Shown here one piece after another: positions 45,690 to 57,199 of a stretch of DNA of 64,000 nucleotides. The notes below the pieces were generated by a model, which saw only the letters and a program-made list of their open reading frames with translations, was not told the DNA's origin and searched no databases. Position numbers and translations under genes: made by a program. The DNA comes from Lamellibrachia columna (taxonomy: Eukaryota > Annelida > Polychaeta > Sabellida > Siboglinidae): NCBI GenBank assembly GCA_963662155.1, contig OY759261.1, positions 9,590,072 to 9,654,071 on the forward strand. The letters run 5' to 3'. How positions within the stretch are numbered: the stretch's first letter is position 1; each line of letters begins with the position of its first letter.

Positions 45690-46355
45690 AAGTGCAGGGG
45701 GGTTACCTAGAGGTGTCTCAAGCAGAACAAGAGGCAACTAGCACAGATAAACCAATATTAAATCATCCGAAAAACATCTCTGAAAAAGGTTATGGATGCG
45801 TATGTTTAAATGCAAGGAGCATAGTAAATAAGATAAACGAGTTAAACATTATGGTAGAAGATATTGACCCTCACATAATTGGTATAACTGAAACATGGGC
45901 CAACACAGATATATCAGATGCTGAATTAGGACTGACAGGATACGTAATGTTTAGGAAAGATCGAACAGGAAGAAGGGGCGGGGGAGTTATTTTATATGTT
46001 AAAGAATCTATTCAGGCTTATGAAATAAAACTATGAAGGGAAGCAGATTGCGATGAAGCTGTTTGGCGCAAAATTGTTTCAGGAAATTCAAAATTAACTG
46101 TTGGATTAGTTTACCGAAGACCAAACATAAACGAAGCGGACAACACAAAAATAAAAAAACGCTATAAAGGAAGTTAGTAAAGGGGATTGTATCATAATGG
46201 GAGATTTTAACCATGGACACATACAATGGAATTATCTAGAGAGCACAGGGATTAAGGACCAACAATTTATATTTTTAATCCAGGATACCTTTCGTACTCA
46301 GCACGTACTAGAACCAACCAGGGGAGAAAATGTATTAGATATAGTTTTGTCATCA
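45677..46355 (+). pseudogene. LINE A copy 2, ORF2 endonuclease fragment
   Basis: Overlaps the end of ORF1 by a few codons, as in copy 1. It carries CVCLNARSIVNKINELNIMV, IIGITETWANTDI, RRGGGVILYVKES, VYRRPN and IIMGDFNHGH, but has a stop at ~46,034 (after YEIKL) and a frameshift near 46,155. It is cut off at the arm boundary before the SDHN block; there is no reverse transcriptase. Confidence 0.8.
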
Positions 46356-48671
46356 AACGACAGGCAAACCACGAACTTTTAGACTGCGCTCAGTCTAGTA
46401 AATTCATTTTTTTTTTCTTCTAATAGGCAATACTGGATCTGGATTATAGGTCTTATTAAAGAAGTAATATTTCAATGTATGACTTTCAAAACCAATTGTA
46501 TTACTAAGTGCTATCTTCAATTGTCATATGTTGTACTGCTTTACTTATTAGTGCAAAACCTTTACTTTTAGTGTCAAGCCTTTAATTTTTATTTTGTAAT
46601 CCAATTTACTCATATTATACATAGTTGTTTGTATGCATATACTTAAGACTAAGTCATGATGTTGCAAGCATTACTTCCATGTTTATATATTTAAAATATA
46701 GTTCCAAATTACCTTTTTACGAACCTTCATGTGTTGGCTATTCTTTTTTTAATGTAGGTTTGACTATATATTAATTTTCCTATTTGTCATTATTATGTAA
46801 CTTTTTGATTTCATTATTTTTTAACTATGTTAAATACTACGGTTTAAATGAATGCAAAGTTGTTACTGCTGTGGAGGTGATAATGCCAACCTCGCTGCTC
46901 AGCTAGCAATACTTTATTGGGCCAATAATGGCTAAACTGGACTAGGCCTGCCTTTGAAAAACTAATTTAGCTAATAATGGTTGTCATTTAATATTGTCTC
47001 AACTTGTATTGGATTACCAGTGCAAAAACCAAATGGGCCACTCATGGCTGTCATTATATCAACCAGCATTGGCTTGCAGATGAAAACAAACAATTGGGCC
47101 AACAATGGCTGTCATACGTGCGAACGGCTTCCGTGGAAGCCGTCATGATTTGTCAGTTTCTTTGGCGTGAGAGCTGGCACAATTTGTCACCTCATCAGCT
47201 CATTTGGGGCGAGCGTGCGGCTGTTGTCAACAACTTTGTTCCGCCGGCTTGCGAGGGGGTCACAAGGTCGCGTTCTTGTTGTAAAGTATATGCCAGTTTG
47301 TTTTAATACATTTTTAATAGCTAATGTTTAGTAAGTCATTAAGAAATTTAATCGATGTATTAAGCCTAGATTAGCAACATAAAAAAACAGGTTTCGAAAA
47401 GTTTATAGCTAAACCACCCAAATGTATATGGACAAAATCAATCTGCTGCCGAAGATTGATGGTAATGTTTAGACGCTTCAGCCCTCCCTTTAAATCTGAC
47501 ATTTGCTAAATTGCTCTGACCTGGAGGTCAACGTAATTGGGGAACCGAGAAGGAGCCCTAGGGACCCAGGATTTGGCCCAGCTTCAAGAGTTCAAAAGTT
47601 TAACTTGCAAACTGGGCAAGGAAGACTGGCAGACATCATTGTCCAGCGGTTGAGAGGGTGGGTGGATTTAACAAGTTGACCAATAGTAAAGCGTATTGGG
47701 TATTTAAGCCTCTAGTGATGGCGTCTGATTTAGGAAAACTGGGAGTATAAATACGCCTGAGGAGGGATTGCAAGGATCCGGCACAAGCTTAATTTTTAGG
47801 CATCCAAATTGTCAGTGCGGGTGGTCCTGGCGGTCCATACCTGCTTAAGCATTAGGCTTCAAAATTACTGGTCAGATTTAACCATGTTTCGTTTTAATCT
47901 TCTATACATTAAGTGTCTAAGTGATGTTTACATTCAATACTTTTCTTTACGGTTTACAGTGATATCTAACTTCACTCTTATTTAATAGTTATTGTGCGTG
48001 ATTATATTGCTATTATGTATGCAGCCGTCTGATGTGCACGATTAAAATCGCTTCGAACCTGGAGAGCAATGCATTGACTACACTTCTGTAGTACTCTATG
48101 TACTCATTGGTCGATTGAGCACAAATTCAGTTATAAATCTCGAACTGGCGAGCGCAAAGAAGGCGGACAATTAACATACATCGACATCTGTGAGAAATGC
48201 CTCCCGGCCCCGAAGAAGATAAGAGGGGGAGGCATATAGCTTACATTGTGACACAAAGTTAAATTAACTTTAAGGTTTCTGGAACCCAAAAAACAAAATT
48301 GTTATGGCCGATGGTGACCACGATTTGTATCGAAGTTGCAGGTACAGGCCCAGGGGTGTTATTTTGTAGGACACACATCTGTGCAATTCGACGGGCGATA
48401 AAAAGGGTTAAGTTTTCGAGGCTTGATGGACGAATATCATTCGCATGTTTGTAATAAATTTACATACATTCAATAAGTATACGTAACGTAACGTAATAGT
48501 TACCCAAATTTAAAGAGACCTTGTGGTTTCCATTTGCATTTCTATTGTATCGTGTTGATTGGTTCACAGTTCCATTTTGCATTCCCACTGGCATTGTTTT
48601 TGTTTTCTTTATGCCATTAGTTCTATATTTTGATAACTAAAATATGTATTTACAAATAACATAATTACCTG
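46356..48671. other. Unassigned region with short repeats and hairpins
   Basis: Starts with a small hairpin (TAGACTGCGCTCAGTCTA, ~46,378-46,395). Holds the ~62-bp degenerate tandem repeat listed separately and an 8-bp-stem hairpin CGGCTTCCGTGGAAGCCG near 47,123. No coding motif recognised. Part may be the edge of a YR retroelement, but this is not shown. Confidence 0.35.
46910..47120. repeat. Degenerate ~62-bp tandem repeat
   Basis: About three and a half units marked by TGGGCCAATAATGGCT / TGGGCCACTCATGGCTGTCA / TGGGCCAACAATGGCTGTCA. Units are strongly diverged. Confidence 0.7.
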
Positions 48672-48689
48672 GCTCCTATCCCTGCACCT

Positions 48690-49690
48690 GACTTATTCCT
48701 GCACCGTCCCACCATCCCTACTGATCTCCCTGCTGGTTGACCTATCACTGCACCGCAGGGGACGCGGCCATAGACTGTACCTGGTGTACCTTAACCCAAT
48801 GGAACTCGAGGAGTGTAGAAGGTTACTGTGCATAGCATTCCATAATGGAGGATCCAACTGGAGATTGTTGATTGAACAATATCTCATCTATGTCCTGGTT
48901 TGAAAGAGACGAAGAGGAGGAGTTTGTTCTCCTTCCATGACGTAAATCTTTCCAGGTAGAATAGCATAGCTCAGACAGGGCACAGGAGTTTGTCTTTGGC
49001 CATGCCGTCACTCAAATGACTGTCCAGTGCTTGGTATAGTGCATGAAAGAACACATTTGGGGCCTTTAGCCAATACTTGTGTATTTGACATAAAAGACAG
49101 ACCCGCTCATAGTATAACTCTGTCTAGCCCGCGGTCTGCAGGAGACGGACACGTTCAAAAGCGTGAATGTCACCCCTCCGTTTGCCTGAGGCAAAGGCGA
49201 TTATAAAAAGTCTTCCATCTTAACAGCTTCTCGGAAGCTTTGCTCAATGGCTCAAATGAAGGATTGGTTAAAGCTGATAAAACCAAGGCCAGATTCCGCT
49301 CTGGGAAAGGGCGTTGCTATTGTCCCTGTTCCAGTTCGGTATTTCGCAGTAAAGATTTCAATGAAGGATTTTGTCTTAACTCAACATCAGAAGTGGCACG
49401 AAGGGTGCTGGGAATTGCCATTTGATACCCTTCAATGGTAAAAATTGCCAATTGCTTCTCTGTATAAAGGTGATGGAGAACATATGAGACTACACTCTCA
49501 GTAGCCGAGAGTGGATTAACCTGTTGTGTGATACACCAAGTATAAAACATCCTCCACTTGGACTCGCAAATTGCCAGAGTAGACACTCGCTGAGGTCTAG
49601 AGGCGCTTGAGGCAACGTCACCCGAAAAGCCTCTGCTGCAGAGTGCGTCCCGGATATTTTCCACACGTGTAGCTGTAGATTGGAGGGATC
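48690..49690 (-). pseudogene. DIRS tyrosine recombinase (YR) remnant
   Basis: 49,664-49,317 gives the N-terminal core-binding half: RDALCSRGFSGDVASSASRP, LAICESKWRMFYTWC, INPLSATESVVSYVL-like stretch and LAIFTIEGYQMAIPSTLRAT. Downstream fragments give LVLSALTNPSFEPLSKASEK, DKLLCPVRAMLFYLERF and LLLFVSFKPGHR, the DIRS YR pattern. The catalytic C-terminus (H-x-x-R, Tyr) is not clearly readable. The end overlaps the inverted repeat. Confidence 0.65.
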
Positions 49691-49785
49691 TCGATGGATT
49701 AGTCCTCGTGGGCGCGACAGTAATCGATGGATGGGGATCTGTAAAGGGAATCCACCAACATCCCTAGGAGAAGTGGAAACCAGAT

Positions 49786-49998
49786 CGCATGTGCTCAGCA
49801 TGGGGCAATGAGGATCAGTTCGCACGTGGCCAGCGTGGGGCAATGAGGATCAGTTCGCATGTGGCCAGCGTGGGGCAATGAGGATCAGATCGCATGTGGC
49901 CAGCGTGGGGCAATGAGGATCAGATCGCATGTGGCCAGCGTGGGGCAATGAGGATCAGATCGCATGTGGCCAGCGTGGGGCAATGAGGATCAGTTCGC
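49786..49998. repeat. 35-bp tandem repeat inside the DIRS element, about six copies
   Basis: Units of 35 bp around GTGGGGCAATGAGGATCAG, differing by one or two bases (TTCGCA/ATCGCA). On the minus strand one unit encodes LILIAPRWPHA, a motif normally present once between RNase H and recombinase in DIRS proteins. Since 35 is not a multiple of 3, the expansion destroys the frame. Confidence 0.9.
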
Positions 49999-51930
49999 AC
50001 CGGTCTCGTTTGCCTTCTCTAGAAATTGTGGTAACAGAGCTGGAGGTGGATAAGCATATGCCCACATTGCTTTCCAGTTCATTTGTAGTGCATCCACTGC
50101 CATGACAGATGGAAATTGGAAGTTTGTGGTTCCACCTCATTGCGAGTAAATCGAGCAGTGTGATTTTCCACTCATGTATGATTGCTTGGAAGACAGAAGG
50201 ACGTAGGGACCACTCTGTACCTGACACCTGAGTAGAGCGAAATAGGACATACGCTAGAACATTAATTATTGCGGGAAAGTGACGTGCTCGTAACACTATC
50301 TTGCTGTTCTGGCACATGAGGAGCAAACTCTTGGTCTATCTGCACAGCGATATTGACTTGACCTGCCCTGATTGTTGATGTAGGAAACTACCGTGGAGTT
50401 GTCCTACGCAACAAACACTGTTAGGCCCGTGAGCTGCTTCAGCCAGCTTCAGCCAGTGGAGCACTGTTAGGTGTACAGCATCTAACTCTAGCACGCTGAT
50501 GTGAAGTGCTGTCTCGGTCGTTGACTATATATCGGAGACTGTCAATGAGTTCCAATGCGCACCCCAACCTATGTTCGACGCATCCATGAACAAATATGCA
50601 TCTGGATCCTTGGGATTACAAGAGCTCCCATCCGAAAACTGTGCCCGACATACACCATTGTAGATCCTCGTCCGCCACATGGGAAATGGGGATCCACTCG
50701 CTTGCTGAAGGATTGAACTCCCAATGTAGGGCTTCGCAGATGTGAAGGCAAACCAGGGAAACTAATGTTGTTGTTGCCTCAAACAAACATAACAGGATCT
50801 GCCACATACTAGCATGCCCCCTCCCCCGTCGATTCAGGAGGGATTGAATGATCCCCTGGATCTTGCGGTGACGTTCCAATGTTGGGGTCACATGGACGGA
50901 AATCAGGTCAAATTGATATTCCAGAAACAGAAACCTTTGCATGGGAATCAAGTCGAGCTTCATTTCGTGAATCAGAAGTGCCATCGTGTGACAGATAGAG
51001 AGAACTTGGCCTGTGTCCCGGAGGCTTTGATCGAGTATATCAGCCAGCCGTCCAGGTACTGACATAGATTGATGCCCATTCCATGCACCATAACGTTGAT
51101 ATCTACCATAACCTTGGTGAATACCCAAGATGCTGGAGAGAGGTCAAACGGCAGGTAGAAGGTATCCCGAGTCTGGAACCGAAGGAATTTTCGGTAACCC
51201 TGATGGATTGTACTGTGGCAGTAGGCATCGATAAGGTCAATGCAGTTTCCATCTTGAAATGGAGAATTTCCAAGAATGTGTTGAGGAGTGAAATAACAGG
51301 CCTCCATCCTCCTGACGTATTTGGAACGAGGAACAGACGACTGTAAAAAACAGGAGAAGATGCGTCGCGGACAATTTCGATCACCTCGCTTCTCCACATG
51401 TTGTGGACTAAGGCTGAGAATGCCTTCCTCTTCTAGAGCGGGCCCCTCACCACAAATGGTGAAAGGGTAGATATCCTGGGAGCACACTCCCTGACAAGTA
51501 GACGAAAACGGGTTTCCAGAGCTTTGCACAGCCATCCGTTGCATCCTTTTCGTTTCCAGACATCGCAGAACCGGGACAGTCGAGCTCCCACCTTTTCTGA
51601 AAGTAAAGGGGAAGTACGACCGCCTGAAGGGGTATCCCTGGAGAACCCAAGGTGGATGGGTGTGCGATGGTCGGGCTGCTCGGTGACAGAGGAGCCTGAC
51701 ATAGGCAGTCAAAATGTATGCTTCCTTCCTCCTCGACCATGAAAGGGACGCCCCAAATCACATCCTCAGGCCGAAGAGTTGGAGAGGGAGGAAGCATAGG
51801 AGGATGTTGTCGGAAGGCAATTCTTGTCAGAGCCGTCCAACGAGAACTTGGAGAAGGATGTGAGTGTCTAGACACTGGAAAAGATGCAGAGGCACGATAC
51901 AAGGCGTTTTCTCTCTGCCGACCAACCACC
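49955..51930 (-). pseudogene. DIRS reverse transcriptase / RNase H remnant
   Basis: Fragments in order on the minus strand: SPVFYSRLFLVPNTSGGWRP (fingers), ILHFKMETA, DLIDAYCHSTIHQGYRKFLR (first catalytic Asp block), FDLSPASWVFTKVM, INLCQYLDGWLIYS (YLDDW reads YLDG, losing one catalytic Asp), RFLFLEYQFDL, then RNase H-like WLFMDASNIGWGAHWNS, VLAYVLFR..TEWSLRPSVF and LLAMRWNHKLP. At least four frameshifts. Family: DIRS-type polymerase. Confidence 0.75.
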
Positions 51931-52015
51931 TTCTCTAGGAAATTAAGCTTTGTCGGGAGATCGTCAACAAGTGAGAAGGACCAGAATGGGGCAGTACATT
52001 CTCCTTTTCAACCTG

Positions 52016-52860
52016 TTATAAATTAGGAGAGTCATCCAGCAGAGCTTGGTCCCGTTGGTGCATCAATATGTTGAATGCCATAGAGCAATCCAATGCCGCA
52101 CAATTGGACCACGCTGTAGCCACATATTGGGAAAGCTGTAATGCTGCCCTCAGTTGTTCAAGCAAAGACTCTGCTGGAACATTATCCACGCTCACATGGT
52201 CGATGAGGATTGAGCTATTCAGGGCTGCCCCAGAACAATCCTGAAAGGAAGTTATACACAGCCGTCTTCGTGACATAGACGCTAGATCACGGAAATAGCG
52301 CTGTTCGGCACCCAATTTTGTAGTATGCTGCACCCCTCCCCCCCACCCGCACGAGAGCGTGACACATCTAAGAATCCTCGGTGGACGACCGGAGGATCCT
52401 TAGAAAAGGAGAAGCCTCCTAACGACAGTTCTAGGGGGTTGTATGCGGCCTCCTTAGAACGAGGGACTGTCTCAAAACATTGCGATCTACCCACCGTAGT
52501 GGATTGTAAATCACGGTGGATTTTACGAAAATTATTTGTCATTGCCGCTAAAAATGGGAACCTGGGCAGTTCCATTCAAATCCACGAAAATTGTCGCTTG
52601 ACAGGTTAGAAGATTGAGAACGTGGTCGTTTGCTCGAGCCGCCTGATTCAGTCAGAAGGTTAGGGCTGTATATTGACATTGCCGGAGTGGAGCGGCGTTT
52701 TCGAGAGGATCTGGCTCTCGGACGCTCGACGATGCCAGTCCAGACTTCGTCAGTCCACTCAGAACAAATGTCGCACTTATGGTCAACTGTACAGCCGTGA
52801 CAAGAGAAACACTTGCCTGGGCGGTAGTCCCCACTGTTCATCAGCCTAGTGCAGACTGGG
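52016..52860 (-). pseudogene. DIRS gag-like remnant
   Basis: 52,860-52,790 has a cysteine/histidine cluster (CFSCHGCTVDHKCDICSEW) at the start, then a basic Ser/Arg stretch (RARSSRKRRSTPAMS), and at 52,333-52,016 a helical segment (VPAESLLEQLRAALQLSQYV) followed by FNILMHQRDQALLDDSPNL. Position before the polymerase and composition suit a DIRS gag. Frameshifted twice. Confidence 0.5.
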
Positions 52861-53142
52861 CATTTCTACTCATAGCATGTCTTCTCGGAGTGATCCTTAG
52901 AATTGATAACTACAACAAAAATGTATTAAAAGTGTGGATAAACAATGACCAAAACAGTCAGTAAATAAAAGGCAACCTTACCGGTTAAGTTATAACAAAA
53001 GGAGTACAATTAGTATCCACAAAATTAAAACAACGGAGCGAAGTTAGGGCGATACTAAAAGGCTGTAGGCCTTTGGAAGAACATGCATCTCGGATTACCA
53101 GCAGGGAGATCAGTAGAGGTGGTGGGAAGGTGCAGGGATAGG

Positions 53143-53425
53143 TCATCGTTTGTTTATTTTTTGGCAAGCAACTGGCCTAGCCCGAGTGTATTGCACTCTG
53201 TTAAGCGACGGAGCCAGGACAAGTCCATGTTAGGCTATAAAAATGGCTATGGGATAATGACTGGCAATAATTCTTCAGTCCAAATACTAGTCATGGAGAG
53301 GTTTTCTCTGTTTATTGGTCTGGACACTCACACACCAGCATAGCTGGTGTTCAGCTAGCTTATTTGTGTGTTTACCATTTTGTTTGATATTATTTTGAGC
53401 AATACATTGGTGTATTTACAGTCCG
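53143..53425. other. Unassigned sequence beyond the DIRS element
   Basis: No motifs recognised; a small inverted pair ACCAGCATAGCTGGT lies near 53,335. Confidence 0.3.
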
Positions 53426-53427
53426 AC

Positions 53428-53660
53428 CAACCCTTGGTGCTGATACAACTCTGTGGGCAGTTGGGTGTCCCATAATACATGGCCCTGATACAACACTGTG
53501 GGCAGTTGGGCGTAGACAACACTGTGGACAGTTGGGCGTCTCGTTAATACAGGGCCCCGATACAACTCTGTGGGCAGTTGTGTGTCCCATTAATAAAGGG
53601 GCCAGAAATAACTCGGTGGGCATTTGGGCATCCCATTAATACAGGGCCCTGACACAATTC
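53428..53660. repeat. ~46-bp degenerate satellite, about five units
   Basis: Repeated ATACAACTCTGTGGGCAGTT / GGGCGTCCCATTAATACAGG blocks with GGGCCCTG between them. Units vary in length (one is shortened near 53,511). Confidence 0.85.
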
Positions 53661-53910
53661 TGCATTTCTTGGATATTACTTTGGATTTGCTGAACTTAGA
53701 AGCTAAACTCACTGAGGTTAATTGGATAAATGTAGGTCGTTATTATGCAACTTTTTGTCGACAAGAAAAGTTATCCTGAAGCAGCTTCAGTCCTTCATTG
53801 GTGTGCTAAATGTTGCATGTTCTGTGATCACACCAGGTAGGGCTTTTCTTAGGCGTCTCATCATATATAATGAGATTTTGCAAAGGCTTGTCTGGGGCGA
53901 GTTATTCTAA
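53650..53910 (+). pseudogene. Reverse-transcriptase fragment of a DIRS/Ngaro-like element
   Basis: Plus-strand FLDITLDLLNLEAKLTE and, after a +1 shift, DKCRSLLCNFLSTRKV, LKQLQSFIGVLNVACSVITP and GRAFLRRLI. This is the stretch after the catalytic palm in Ngaro-like polymerases ('LqsLiG.LNfAc.vv.PGRaFlRRLi'). Stops after GELF. It differs in type and orientation from the DIRS element to its left. Confidence 0.6.
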
Positions 53911-54174
53911 TCCATGGACACTGCACACTGTGAAACACAGTTTGAATGTGTGATGACCTAACATTTGATATTTATTTAATGAGATGTGAGGAAGACTTGT
54001 TTCGGACAAGTTATGTTGGTCTCTGTAAATAAGAAATGGGTATTTCACAAACACAGCAGGCTTTGGTGGGGCGTTCACATGTCAAGGTGACCGGGTAGCG
54101 GAATTGCCCCACCTCTCCGTGTCTTTAGTGGTGCTAGCAATTTATGTATTGGCATAATTATTACACCATATGAT
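53911..54174. other. Unassigned sequence
   Basis: No feature recognised; ends at the outer edge of inverted repeat 2. Confidence 0.3.
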
Positions 54175-55362
54175 TTGCAGATGAATGTAGACCTGTATGT
54201 AAGAGGTAGTGTATATGTAGTAAATTAATTTTGGTATGTTATTGCTCATACACATACTGTGGGCCTTTTTATAATGCGCTGTCTTAACAAATGAAGCAAT
54301 GTCTGATTACCTTTATTGGCCCAAATGTGTTTGTATTTGTTTAATTTTAAACCAGGGGATATGTTAGATAATAACAAAACCTGTTTCCTAATATATGTCT
54401 ACAATACGTTTATGTATAATATATATGCAATAGTAATACTTATTATATTCGATATACCGCTTTTTGTCTGTAAATTATCTGCACCAAATTGATGTCGCTG
54501 CACCAAGTCCGATATTCCGGAAGCTTCCAGTGTAGTTCCATAATATTTTATCGTTAACATTTATTTGGTCAACACATTTTTCTTCATAGTGCAGTTGTGC
54601 CTCCTTTAAGACAGTCAGTAGTTTTTTTTTAATTGATATATTATAAGATCGACTGAAAGCCCACTTTTATTTGCAACTACTTGTTTAGCATGTTTACTTT
54701 TTTGCCTTTTGCACATATTTGTATCTTACCCATGGAGGCTTTAGTCTTGAACCCTGCTTTATCTGTTTGAATGGGACATGCTTCTCCACTAGTTGAGTAT
54801 AACACTGTTTGAAATGTTCCCACATTTCAGTCATATATTTATTATTGTATTCTTTGGTCCAATCTATGTTTTTTTATTTCTTTGTTTATTGCCTCATAAT
54901 TAGCTTTTGAGTACAAGTAATGTTTCTCTATTGTGATGTTATTCGAACAACTGGACATCTTAGTAGTACCTTTATACTTTTGTGATTGCTCGGAGCAAAA
55001 CTTTCTTCAACCTCGAGTTTATCTAAACAACTGGGTTCTGAAATGCATACAAGGTCGAGGATGTTGTTACCTCTAGTTGGTTTATCGATACCAAATACCA
55101 TCTATACCAACAATTGTCATTAAGAGTATCAATGAAACTTTTCTTTAGTTGGCTGTTTCCCTCTCTTTTGGACCAATATTTTTTTCTAAAATTAAAATCG
55201 CCAAGAAGGAGACAATTCGAATTTTCAGTTGTATTTATTGAATTGTTTATATTTTGTATCATGTGTGCCTGATCTTCTTATTGTCTGTAACATACTCCAA
55301 CTTGCCATTGTATATCAGTGTGTGGGGATATTGTAACCCGTAGGATTTCTGCATCTGCATTG
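54175..55362 (+). repeat. Inverted repeat 2, left arm
   Basis: 1,188 bp whose reverse complement is 56,012-57,199. Several stretches compared by eye (54,440-54,540, 55,120-55,200) are identical and only a few mismatches were seen overall. The outer edge is at TTTGCAGATGAATGTAG and the inner edge at GATTTCTGCATCTGCATTG. Confidence 0.95.
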
Positions 55363-55640
55363 TCCGGTACGAATAATGTTGGGTTTAAATTATCTTTTAT
55401 TAATAGTAGTACTCCTCCCCTGTCTTCCACTGTGTATGTGACTGGTGTGTAAAACATATATTTTTCGCTCTTTTTTAAAGCATGTATAATATGGTGGTGT
55501 GAAATCTGAGTAAGCAATGTCTGAAGATAACCATGTATCAGTAATGGCAATAATATATGGATCTTCCTACGATATAAGAACTTCAAGTTGTGTAAATTTG
55601 TTTCTTATGCATTGTGTATTAAAAGAGTATATTTTTAGAG
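54500..55640 (-). pseudogene. LINE C endonuclease and linker remnant (left copy)
   Basis: Minus strand: YTVEDRGGVLLLIKDNLNPT, ILRVTISPHTDIQWQVGVCY, NSNCLLLGDFNFRKKYWSKR (GDFN), KSFIDTLNDNCWY, KPTRG-like, and SNHKSIKV, then a linker (MTEMWEHFKQCYTQLVEKHV, LKPPWVRYKY). These are AP endonuclease blocks of another CR1/L2-like LINE. Stops and frameshifts throughout. The part after 55,362 (N-terminal side) is single-copy. Confidence 0.65.
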
Positions 55641-56011
55641 GTAAAGTCTCCTTTCCATTTTATGAATAGTGCTGTGTACATATTTACAAGTGTATTCTTT
55701 TTTTGAAATCGATTTTTGGTTTACTAGGTTTGGTTTCGTGGGATGTTCAAGATCTGACCTGCTTTGATTTTTTAAACCTGCTGTTTGGTGTTTTATCTTG
55801 TTTCTTTTAACTGAGCTCGCAAAGCGATGTTAGCTTCCCTTTCTAGTTTGGTTTGGTCTGGAACGGTGAACACTGTTTTTGGATTGTACAATTCTTTGTT
55901 GAACTGCCTCGCTTTTGCAGATTTTCTCAGTATTTAATTCTTTGTTTCTTGTTTTTTTAGTGTAACCATGAAAGGTCGCATTTTTGGTTCCCCTTCTTTT
56001 CTACCAAGCCT
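55363..56011. other. Spacer of inverted repeat 2
   Basis: 649 bp. The left ~280 bp continue LINE C on the minus strand (its endonuclease start). The rest has no recognised motif and is T-rich. Confidence 0.4.
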
Positions 56012-56880
56012 CAATGCAGATGCAGAAATCTTACGGGTTACAATATCCCCACACACTGATATACAATGGCAAGTTGGAGTATGCTACAGACAAGAAGAAG
56101 ATCAGGCACACATGATACAAAAGATAAACAATTCAATAAATACAACTGAAAATTCGAATTGTCTCCTTCTTGGCGATTTTAATTTTAGAAAAAAATATTG
56201 GTCCAAAAGAGAGGGAAACAGCCAACTAAAGAAAAGTTTCATTGATACTCTTAATGACAATTGTTGGTATAGATGGTATTTGGTATCGATAAACCAACTA
56301 GAGGTAACAACATCCTCGACCTTGTATGCATTTCAGAACCCAGTTGTTTAGATAAACTCGAGGTTGAAGAAAGTTTTGCTCCGAGCAATCACAAAAGTAT
56401 AAAGGTACTACTAAGATGTCCAGTTGTTCGAATAACATCACAATAGAGAAACATTACTTGTACTCAAAAGCTAATTATGAGGCAATAAACAAAGAAATAA
56501 AAAAACATAGATTGGACCAAAGAATACAATAATAAATATATGACTGAAATGTGGGAACATTTCAAACAGTGTTATACTCAACTAGTGGAGAAGCATGTCC
56601 CATTCAAACAGATAAAGCAGGGTTCAAGACTAAAGCCTCCATGGGTAAGATACAAATATGTGCAAAAGGCAAAAAAGTAAACATGCAAAACAAGTAGTTG
56701 CAAATAAAAGTGGGCTTTCAGTCGATCTTATAATATATCAATTAAAAAAAAACTACTGACTGTCTTAAAGGAGGCACAACTGCACTATGAAGAAAAATGT
56801 GTTGACCAAATAAATGTTAACGATAAAATATTATGGAACTACACTGGAAGCTTCCGGAATATCGGACTTGGTGCAGCGAC
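56012..56880 (+). pseudogene. LINE C endonuclease and linker remnant (right copy)
   Basis: Same blocks as the left copy on the plus strand: ILRVTISPHTDIQWQVGVCY, NSNCLLLGDFNF, KSFIDTLNDNCWY, then stop-ridden linker sequence. It shares the left copy's disabling changes (e.g. the RKKYW run and the frame change after CWYRWY), so the duplication came after decay began. Confidence 0.65.
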
Positions 56881-57199
56881 ATCAATTTGGTGCAGATAAT
56901 TTACAGACAAAAAGCGGTATATCGAATATAATAAGTATTACTATTGCATATATATTATACATAAACGTATTGTAGACATATATTAGGAAACAGGTTTTGT
57001 TATTATCTAACATATCCCCTGGTTTAAAATTAAACAAATACAAACACATTTGGGCCAATAAAGGTAATCAGACATTGCTTCATTTGTTAAGACAGCGCAT
57101 TATAAAAAGGCCCACAGTATGTGTATGAGCAATAACATACCAAAATTAATTTACTACATATACACTACCTCTTACATACAGGTCTACATTCATCTGCAA
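56012..57199 (-). repeat. Inverted repeat 2, right arm
   Basis: Reverse-complement copy of 54,175-55,362, same length. At 57,199/57,200 (CTGCAAAGAATAC) it joins a further direct copy of its own inner part. Confidence 0.95.

Larger units (their letters stand above)
42225..46355 (-). repeat. Large inverted repeat 1, right arm
   Basis: Reverse complement partner of 35,773-39,585. It is about 318 bp longer, entirely through a Gly/Lys/Glu-coding repeat stretch in LINE A ORF1 (about 44,795-45,115) that the left arm lacks. The outer edge at 46,355 is followed by unrelated sequence. Confidence 0.9.
48672..53142 (-). mobile_element. DIRS-type retrotransposon (tyrosine-recombinase, inverted terminal repeats)
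   Basis: A 4.5-kb element on the minus strand with order gag-like, reverse transcriptase, RNase H, tyrosine recombinase. The ends are inverted repeats: 48,675-48,736 (CCTATCCCTGCACC...CTACTGATCTCCCTGCTGGT) against 53,097-53,142 (reverse complement). The left end has an extra ~17 bp (a second CCTGCACC). Inverted ends and lack of a DDE integrase fit the DIRS group. All three genes are broken. Confidence 0.8.

Noticed and set aside
46376..46400. Possible Helitron 3' end (hairpin TAGACTGCGCTCAGTCTA)
   Set aside because: The stem is only about 7 bp, no clear CTRR terminus at the right distance, no 5' TC end and no Rep/helicase sequence nearby.
51524..52609. Plus-strand frames of 72-102 codons over the DIRS element
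   Set aside because: Shadows of the minus-strand polymerase and gag, which carry the recognisable motifs.
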